Origin: UBA4823 sp034436035 | GTDB lineage: Bacteria > Chloroflexota > Anaerolineae > Anaerolineales > UBA4823 | Direction of reading: 5' to 3' | Length of the DNA: 12,969 nt | Assembly: GCA_034436035.1 (NCBI GenBank) | Contig: DAOTVW010000119.1 | Coordinates: 1 to 12,969 of the forward strand | Part shown: positions 7,726 through 12,969 of the stretch, in pieces | Layout of the letters: each line of letters opens with the position of its first letter | Numbering within the stretch: position 1 is the first letter of the stretch | Program-made: the position numbers and the translations under genes | The notes under the pieces: model-generated | What the model saw: only the letters and a program-made list of their open reading frames with translations | What the model was told of the DNA's origin: nothing | Database searches by the model: none

Positions 7726-8409
7726 ATGGCAGAAGCGTATGAGTTAGTTCCAATTTATATCATGGGAAAACGGTATGAAGTACCATCCAGCCTCACCATC
7801 ATGAAAGCGATGGAATGGGCTGGTTATACATTGATTCGGGGTGTCGGTTGTCGCGGCGGATTCTGCGGGGCGTGCTCAACGGTCTACCGCATCAAAGATG
7901 ATCCCAAACTATATTTCGGATTAGCCTGCCAAACAGTGGTGAAACCGGAAATGTATTTGGGACAGATACCCTTTTTCCCTGCCAAACGAGCCAGTTATGA
8001 TATCAATGAGTTGGAGGCAAAAGCGACAACGCTTTTTCAGGTTTATCCTGAGATTTTACGCTGTTTGGGATGTGGTACCTGCACAAAAGCATGTCCGCAA
8101 GAGCTTAATGTCAAAGGATATATGGCAGCGGCAATGCGCGGTGATATCGAAAGTCTGGCAAATATGTCTTTTGATTGTATTATGTGTGGCCTTTGTGCCG
8201 CTCGCTGCCCTGCCGAAGAGCCTCAGTATAACATTGCCATCCTTGCTCGGCGACTATATGGTAAATATTTAGCACCACGATCAGCCCATTTAGCACAACG
8301 TGTGAGTGAGATTCAACAAGGCGCGTTCGATGCGGAACTCACAGAACTGAAAAACTTGGATAGCAATGCATTAAAAGAGCGTTATGTCGCCCGCACAATT
8401 GAACCATAA
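7726..8409 (+). CDS. frdB: Fumarate reductase/succinate dehydrogenase-type iron-sulfur subunit (FrdB-like), no HdrB tail
   Basis: A 227-residue iron-sulfur protein. The N-terminal half is a plant-type [2Fe-2S] ferredoxin domain with Cys42-x4-Cys47-x2-Cys50 and Cys68. The C-terminal half has two ferredoxin motifs, Cys113/116/119/123-Pro and Cys151/154/157/161-Pro. In FrdB/SdhB such a chain carries electrons between the flavoprotein and a second partner. The C-terminal part is not the usual SdhB arrangement with a [3Fe-4S] cluster facing a quinone site: it has two full four-Cys motifs like HdrC, matching the front part of thiol:fumarate reductase subunit TfrB. Unlike TfrB it ends without CCG domains, but separate hdrC and hdrB genes are in the same operon. 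The flavoprotein gene follows 11 bases later. It is most likely the electron relay between the Hdr module and the FrdA-like subunit (inference). Confidence 0.85.
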   Translation: MAEAYELVPIYIMGKRYEVPSSLTIMKAMEWAGYTLIRGVGCRGGFCGACSTVYRIKDDPKLYFGLACQTVVKPEMYLGQIPFFPAKRASYDINELEAKATTLFQVYPEILRCLGCGTCTKACPQELNVKGYMAAAMRGDIESLANMSFDCIMCGLCAARCPAEEPQYNIAILARRLYGKYLAPRSAHLAQRVSEIQQGAFDAELTELKNLDSNALKERYVARTIEP

Positions 8410-8420
8410 GGAAGGATGAG

Positions 8421-10022
8421 ATGACCTATACTGCTGAAATGTTGGAAAGTATAAAAGTGGTTGAGGCTACCCGTGCCCAACGCATCGGTCAGGTATTCCC
8501 AACGATGTCGCTGGAAGAACGCCAAAAATTACTGAACTCTTTTCACCCAGATTATCTCACAGAAGGAATGCGAGAAATACGGGTTGGGTGTTGTAAAGGT
8601 ATGCGTATGCCATTAGAGTTAGCTAAAGTCATCGAAGGAAGGCCTCATGTAAGTGAAGATTTCGATTTGAGTCAACCCGAATATGAGTCCGATATTTTGG
8701 TCATCGGCGGGGGAGGGGCAGGGGCAAGCGCAGCGCTGCTGGCACAGGAGAATGGCGCGAAAGTGATTCTTGCCACGAAATTACGCTTTGGAGATGCCAA
8801 TACCATGATGGCTCAAGGTGGCATTCAAGCAGCCGATCGGCCAAACGACTCACCGGCAATTCATTACCTAGATGTGATTGGAGGGGGGCATTTTGCAAAC
8901 TTTCCTGATCTGGTGGAAGCATTGGTTAAAGATGCACCATTAGTCATTGATTGGTTGGAAAGTTTAGGTGTCATGTTTGATAAATATCCAGACGGGACAA
9001 TGATGGAAGAACACGGGGGAGGTACAAGCCGTAAACGAATGCATTCGGCGCGTGACTACAGTGGTGCAGAAATCATGCGTGTCTTACGAGATGAAGTTCG
9101 TAACCGTCCGGATATTGATGTGATGGAATTCTCACCGGCGGTTGAATTAGTACTAGATGATAAAGGTAGTGTCTGTGGTGCGATCCTGATGAATTTGGAA
9201 ACCGGTCACTATTTTTATGTTAAAACTAAAGTAGTGGTTATCGCAACTGGTGGAAGCGGGCGTCTGCATTACCAAGGGTTTCCAACCACCAATCATTATG
9301 GCGCCACCGGAGATGGCATCGTGCTTGCTTATCGGGCAGGTGCAGAACTGGTATTCTTGGATACCATGCAATATCATCCCACAGGAGCAGCCTACCCGGA
9401 ACAAATCTTAGGGCAATTGGTCACAGAAAAAGTGCGTGGGTTAGGTGCCCAACCGGTGAATATCAAAGGCGAGCAGTTTGTCTATCCTCTCGAGCCGCGC
9501 GATGTAGAAGCAGCAGCGTTTATTCGCGAATGCAAAGAAAGGCATTTGGGTATCGTCACTCCTGGTGGGCAACCGGCGGTGTGGCTCGATACACCCATGA
9601 TTGATTTAATAAACGGTGCAGGGACGATCGAGAAAGCCTTACCAGCAATGTTTCGGCAATATCGTCGCTTTAATATTGACATGACCAAACAACCCATTTT
9701 GGTTTATCCAACCCTGCATTACCAAAATGGCGGGGTTAAAATTGATGCCAATTGCCATACGAGTGTACCGGGCTTGTTAGTAGCAGGTGAAACCAGTGGT
9801 GGAGTCCATGGACGCAACCGATTAATGGGCAACAGTTTATTGGATGTATGTGTTTTTGGCAGGCGTGCCGGAAGAACAGCTGCAGCTTTGTGTAAAGAAA
9901 TAACCCACGGAAAACCAACATTGGAACATGTGTCAGCCTGGAATCGGCAACTCGATTCGGTGGGGATCAATGGTGCTCTGCGCTCACCGATTTTGCTGCC
10001 GGATTACGCTCGCAAAGGGTAA
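8421..10022 (+). CDS. frdA: Fumarate reductase/succinate dehydrogenase-family flavoprotein (FrdA-like), non-covalent FAD type
   Basis: A 533-residue flavoprotein. The FAD fold begins with IGGGGAG (95-101) after an unusual extension of about 90 residues. Active-site residues of the fumarate reductase family are present: His319 in HPTG, Arg360 in a PRD motif (proton-delivery Arg), His433 in HYQNGG, and Arg467 in GRNRLMGNS (substrate binding). At the position of the covalent-FAD histidine of E. coli FrdA/SdhA there is Asn127 (NTMMAQGG), so FAD should be bound non-covalently, as in soluble enzymes and L-aspartate oxidase. The chain ends about 50 residues after the second FAD-binding segment, so the large C-terminal helical domain of SdhA/FrdA is missing. 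No Tat or Sec signal is seen, which implies cytosol. L-aspartate oxidase (NadB) is an alternative of similar length, but the adjoining FrdB-like gene and Hdr operon favour fumarate reduction. The start at 8421 follows GGAAGGA. Confidence 0.85.
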   Translation: MTYTAEMLESIKVVEATRAQRIGQVFPTMSLEERQKLLNSFHPDYLTEGMREIRVGCCKGMRMPLELAKVIEGRPHVSEDFDLSQPEYESDILVIGGGGAGASAALLAQENGAKVILATKLRFGDANTMMAQGGIQAADRPNDSPAIHYLDVIGGGHFANFPDLVEALVKDAPLVIDWLESLGVMFDKYPDGTMMEEHGGGTSRKRMHSARDYSGAEIMRVLRDEVRNRPDIDVMEFSPAVELVLDDKGSVCGAILMNLETGHYFYVKTKVVVIATGGSGRLHYQGFPTTNHYGATGDGIVLAYRAGAELVFLDTMQYHPTGAAYPEQILGQLVTEKVRGLGAQPVNIKGEQFVYPLEPRDVEAAAFIRECKERHLGIVTPGGQPAVWLDTPMIDLINGAGTIEKALPAMFRQYRRFNIDMTKQPILVYPTLHYQNGGVKIDANCHTSVPGLLVAGETSGGVHGRNRLMGNSLLDVCVFGRRAGRTAAALCKEITHGKPTLEHVSAWNRQLDSVGINGALRSPILLPDYARKG

Positions 10023-10050
10023 AAGATAAAAAAGGGGGAGAGATCTTTTT
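10021..10050 (+). terminator. Possible weak terminator after the frdA-like gene
   Basis: AAAAGAT (10021-10027) is complementary to ATCTTTT (10043-10049), ending in a T5 run just after the stop codon. The stem is almost wholly A-T, so it is weak as an intrinsic terminator. The position at the end of the operon is its main support. Confidence 0.25.
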
Positions 10051-10213
10051 AACTATCCATTTCATTTGATATAGTGCCTGAGTCGGTTGTTAATTTAAAA
10101 AACCGACGAGATATTGCATTGCAAGTACAATGGTGGATTGGTCATTAGATTATGACAAGTTCAGCCATTCTTTTCATAAACATCTGGCCAACTTGCCTTT
10201 TATTATCCGTGCT
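10023..10213. other. Convergent intergenic region between the redox operon and the permease gene
   Basis: This 191-base region separates two genes whose 3' ends face each other. It holds the two inverted repeats listed separately, and no open frame or RNA gene that I recognise. Transcripts from both sides would end here. Confidence 0.6.
10082..10107. terminator. Inverted repeat in the convergent region, possible bidirectional terminator
   Basis: GTCGGTT (10082-10088) and AACCGAC (10101-10107) form a perfect 7-bp stem around a 12-base A/T loop. No T-run follows on either strand, so it lacks the tail of a classic intrinsic terminator. Its place between convergent genes is consistent with a transcription-end or RNA-stability role. 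Confidence 0.35.
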
Positions 10214-11989
10214 TTATCTCAAATGCCAGATCCAGGGAACCAGGATGATTGCCACAAGGTAAATAAAAACCGTCAATAGACTCCCGACTTTGACAAAATC
10301 AAAAAATCGGTAACGCCCTAACCCATAGATCATCAAACAAGCTGGCTCTAAAGGGGTTATGAACGAAGCACTGGCACCGATAGCGATCATCACAGCAAAT
10401 GCACGCGGGTTGAGCCCTAATTGAAGCGCTGTTCGGATAGCAACGGGTAACACGACTGCCGCAGCGGCTTGATTCGACATGGGCTGAGTAAGGAGTAGTG
10501 ACAATAAGAAAAAACCGCTTAACAACCATACTGGATGGGCTGCCCCTACCCAGTGAGCCAATTGCTGCGCCAGAAACTGAGCCGTACCGCTTTGCTCCAT
10601 TGCCATCCCTAATCCCAGCATGCTGCCAATCAGAATCACAATTTTCCATTCGACTTCACGATAAGCTTCTTCGGGAGTGATACAACGGGTTAAGAAAGCT
10701 AAAATAACCCCACCGAGAATGGCAACCGGAAGGGCAATGATGCCAATTGCGGACAATAACAACACTCCAACGAAGATCAAGGTGGCAGTGCGTGTGCGGC
10801 GGGTATCTAACCGGCGTTCCTCAATCTGGTTGATGATACGAAACATGCCGTTATTCTCCAAAGCCGCCACATCTTGCGATTCACCCTGAATCAAAAGCAC
10901 ATCACCTAATTTCAATACAATCTGATTGATTTTTTGCGTGATGGTTTCTTCTTGGCGATGAATTGCTAAAACATTCACCCGGTAACGGCTGCGCAAATTT
11001 AACCCGCGTAATGTCCGGCCGATCAAGAAAGAACGCGGCAGAATAATAGCTTCATAAAGCCGTTTCTCGAGACCCTGCATCTCTTGATTAGAAGCGCTTT
11101 CATGGTAGAGTTCTATCCCAATGTTATCTTTCGCCTTTAAAATTTGATCGCGGCTGCCTTCCACGAGTAACACATCTCCTTCGCGTAAAATCGTATTCGC
11201 CGAAGGTATGATCTGGCGGTTTTCATCACGGTATAGCGCCAGAATGGTTAGATCGAGTTTGTTGCTCAAATCCGCCTCAAAAATAGTTTTACCAATCAAT
11301 TGACAATTTGGCAGCAGCACAATTTCCGAGATATAAGGGCGTAAGCCAAATTCATCCGCCAGGGTATCTGGTACCGCCCTTTGAGGGATGAGTTTTAAAC
11401 CAATGGCAACCATATAAATAAGGCCAATCAGCATAATGGGTAATCCAACCGGGGTTAACTCAAAGAGGCCCAATCTTGCTTGCCCATACTGCTGCAAGAT
11501 ACCGCTGACGACAATATTCGTAGACGAGGCTACCAAGGTGACAGAGCTCGCTAAAATGGCTGCATAGGCAACCGGAAGGAGCACTTTGGATAGATTCAAA
11601 CGAGTTCGTTGTGCCACCGCCGTACCAATCGGGACAAACAATGCTGTAGCAGCGGTGTTACTGATAAAACTGCTCGTGAAAGAGACGAGCGCCATCAACA
11701 AGAAGAGCAAATGGTTGGAATTGTTGTTCGTGCGCCCCAGAATTTTGCGGCTGATTAATTCAATTGCCCCGTTGCGGATCAAGGACGCAGTAAGGATGAG
11801 CAGTCCCACAATGATAATGATCGTTTCATTGCCGAAACCAGCAAAGGCACTCTCCAATGGCAGCAAGCCGGTCAGGATTAAGCTTAATAATACCCCCAGT
11901 GCAATAATATCAATGGAAAAGACCTCGAGAGAGAACAGGATCACCGCGCCAATAACGATGACCAACATAATGAGATGCTGGATTGTCAT
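10214..11989 (-). CDS. SLC13/DASS-type anion permease with two RCK_C (TrkA_C) domains
   Basis: A 591-residue membrane protein. An N-terminal membrane half (about residues 5-200) carries the DASS-like SNTAAT motif at 110-115. Two soluble RCK_C repeats follow at about 220-295 and 307-385, each with a 'GDVLL(V/I)xG' strand (271-278 and 362-369). The C-terminal membrane half (about 400-590) holds SNQAAA at 505-510 and the ITPLEP segment at 544-549. The two SN-containing hairpins are the ion- and substrate-binding signature of the divalent anion:sodium symporter fold. Known substrates in this family are dicarboxylates, sulfate and other anions; sequence alone does not choose. RCK_C domains usually sense a small ligand or nucleotide. 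GGAGGA at 12001-11996 fixes the ATG. Its proximity to a fumarate reductase-like operon makes C4-dicarboxylate transport attractive but unproven. Confidence 0.88.
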   Translation of the reverse strand: MTIQHLIMLVIVIGAVILFSLEVFSIDIIALGVLLSLILTGLLPLESAFAGFGNETIIIIVGLLILTASLIRNGAIELISRKILGRTNNNSNHLLFLLMALVSFTSSFISNTAATALFVPIGTAVAQRTRLNLSKVLLPVAYAAILASSVTLVASSTNIVVSGILQQYGQARLGLFELTPVGLPIMLIGLIYMVAIGLKLIPQRAVPDTLADEFGLRPYISEIVLLPNCQLIGKTIFEADLSNKLDLTILALYRDENRQIIPSANTILREGDVLLVEGSRDQILKAKDNIGIELYHESASNQEMQGLEKRLYEAIILPRSFLIGRTLRGLNLRSRYRVNVLAIHRQEETITQKINQIVLKLGDVLLIQGESQDVAALENNGMFRIINQIEERRLDTRRTRTATLIFVGVLLLSAIGIIALPVAILGGVILAFLTRCITPEEAYREVEWKIVILIGSMLGLGMAMEQSGTAQFLAQQLAHWVGAAHPVWLLSGFFLLSLLLTQPMSNQAAAAVVLPVAIRTALQLGLNPRAFAVMIAIGASASFITPLEPACLMIYGLGRYRFFDFVKVGSLLTVFIYLVAIILVPWIWHLR

Positions 11990-11995
11990 TAAGTT

Positions 11996-12001
11996 TCCTC
12001 C
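11996..12001 (-). promoter_or_regulatory. Ribosome-binding site of the permease gene
   Basis: On the minus strand GGAGGA lies six bases before the ATG at 11989. It is a near-perfect Shine-Dalgarno and fixes the start of the permease. Confidence 0.7.
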
Positions 12002-12020
12002 AGATTAAACGGCGAACAAA

Positions 12021-12030
12021 TACAATTGTA
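12021..12030. promoter_or_regulatory. 10-bp palindrome upstream of the permease gene, possible -10 element or operator
   Basis: TACAATTGTA is a perfect palindrome in the 77-base gap between the two transporter genes. Read on the minus strand, TACAAT resembles a -10 box about 35 bases before the permease ATG, but the -35 hexamer at 17 bases spacing is poor (TTTCAA). A weak promoter or repressor site is possible; chance is not excluded. Confidence 0.25.
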
Positions 12031-12066
12031 ACATGAAGGGAAAAGGGTTGAAAATAGAAAATGAAT

Positions 12067-12969
12067 TTAATGGAGACGCAGTTTCCAAGCGCACCCAAAA
12101 CCAACTAAACAAAAGGGAATTAAAGAATATCCAGCAATTATCCAGCCATAATATTGGGCGATATCACCAAAAAAGATCGGTCCAATCAATTGACCAAAAT
12201 TTTGTCCCACGAGAATTAAAGCAAGTCCCAACCCAGCCCATTCTGGCTTGGCTACCACCTCAGAAGTAGCGGCAAAAGTCATCGTTGGGATTGCGCCAGC
12301 TATTAAACCTTGTAGAATCATGACCAAAATAATTTGCCAGCCACTGACTCGAAATGGAAATAATAGGAGAACGGCAATCGCTAAAAATGGTCCTGCCAGG
12401 AACCAACGGCGAGACCCTATGCGATCGGAGAGCCAGCCAGCAAATGGGGCAGAAAAAAGGATCAACATGGTCGCAAGACTACTGTAGAACCCAGCCTTAT
12501 CCAATGAATAGCCATGTATTGTGCTTAAGAACGTAGGATAATAAGTACCCAATGACACCAAGACCAAATTAAAACAGGCAAAAGTAATGGCTAACAACCA
12601 TATCCCCCGTTGTGAAAACGCACTTCGCATTTCTGAAAGCGGATTGGATGGCTTAATTTCCTTTTTTTCTTCCGGTGGACGACGAATAAAATTAGCATAC
12701 AATAACGCCGTTAGAATGGTATAGCCTACTCCGAACCACCAAATCGATCTCCACCCGAAATGGGAATTTAAAGCAGGGGCAATATTATACATGACGATAC
12801 TCCCAACCGGTGCCCAGGTTGCCCAAATACCCATCGCTGTTCCTAATTGGCGAGGTGGAAACCATTGGGCTAGTGTCGCCGGAGCAATCACTCCTATTAA
12901 ACCAGCACCAATTCCCTCAATGATCCGACTGATAGCTAAGACGAAAAAAGTTGGTGCGATTGCCCCCAT
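12067..12969 (-). CDS. Major facilitator superfamily transporter, 5' end missing
   Basis: The frame is open at the right edge of the window, so the N-terminus lies beyond it. The visible 300 residues contain about eight or nine hydrophobic membrane segments. A full MFS protein has 12 segments and about 400 residues, so roughly the first three segments are missing. The first visible part, RIIEGIGAGLIG, resembles transmembrane helix 4. GWLSDRIGSRR (178-188) is the motif-A-like loop between helices 8 and 9 in the second half. A charged central loop (about 97-115) separates the halves. The Met at the very edge is probably internal. The substrate is not recognisable; the CynX/NimT-like or organic-anion transporter groups are possible. 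It is co-directional with the permease 77 bases downstream and may be co-transcribed. Confidence 0.85.
   Translation of the reverse strand: MGAIAPTFFVLAISRIIEGIGAGLIGVIAPATLAQWFPPRQLGTAMGIWATWAPVGSIVMYNIAPALNSHFGWRSIWWFGVGYTILTALLYANFIRRPPEEKKEIKPSNPLSEMRSAFSQRGIWLLAITFACFNLVLVSLGTYYPTFLSTIHGYSLDKAGFYSSLATMLILFSAPFAGWLSDRIGSRRWFLAGPFLAIAVLLLFPFRVSGWQIILVMILQGLIAGAIPTMTFAATSEVVAKPEWAGLGLALILVGQNFGQLIGPIFFGDIAQYYGWIIAGYSLIPFCLVGFGCAWKLRLH

Noticed and set aside
8421..10022. L-aspartate oxidase (NadB) as the identity of the flavoprotein
   Set aside because: Length and non-covalent FAD would fit, but the gene is 11 bases after an FrdB-type iron-sulfur gene, has a long N-terminal extension, and no nadA or nadC is nearby. 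It is kept as a lesser alternative.
11586..12008. A 140-codon plus-strand open frame over the start of the permease gene
   Set aside because: It is antisense to a well-supported membrane protein and its translation looks like the complement of hydrophobic codons, with no family resemblance.

Overview
The window is bacterial DNA of moderate G+C. It is densely coded and dominated by one plus-strand gene cluster for a soluble, iron-sulfur and flavin-rich redox complex. The style of the proteins (a giant HdrA with a GltD module, MvhD, an FrhB/FdhB-like protein, and an SdhA/FrdA-type flavoprotein with a long N-terminal extension) suggests a strict anaerobe or facultative fermenter. I lean towards Chloroflexota (Anaerolineae-like), but this is an impression from protein style: there is no rRNA or other marker here, and the group is not proven.

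Positions 1-10022 (plus strand) hold seven genes in series: hdrC (5' end cut by the window), hdrB, a 1497-residue hdrA fusion, mvhD, an FrhB/FdhB-type iron-sulfur protein, a short FrdB/SdhB-type iron-sulfur protein, and an FrdA/SdhA-type flavoprotein. Gaps are 1, 83, 59, 92, 95 and 11 bases, so the genes read as one transcription unit, possibly with internal RNA hairpins in the gaps. Positions 10023-10213 are a short convergent intergenic stretch. Positions 10214-12969 (minus strand) hold two transporters: an SLC13/DASS-type anion permease with two RCK_C (TrkA_C) domains, and a major-facilitator transporter cut by the right edge.

The working model is inference. NAD(P)H would deliver electrons at the GltD-like module inside HdrA and/or a partner would deliver them through MvhD and the FrhB-like protein. 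A flavin of the HdrA double module would bifurcate them. The high-potential branch would pass through HdrC/HdrB and the FrdB-like protein to fumarate at FrdA, and the low-potential branch would leave through HdrA ferredoxin domains to ferredoxin. The flavoprotein keeps the fumarate active-site residues but has Asn where membrane SDH/FRD enzymes have the covalent-FAD histidine. No membrane anchor subunit is present. Both points favour a cytosolic, quinone-independent fumarate reductase. The linked DASS permease could move C4-dicarboxylates, but its substrate cannot be read from sequence.

I saw no tRNA, rRNA, CRISPR array, insertion sequence or phage gene. No stretch over 300 bases lacks a gene.
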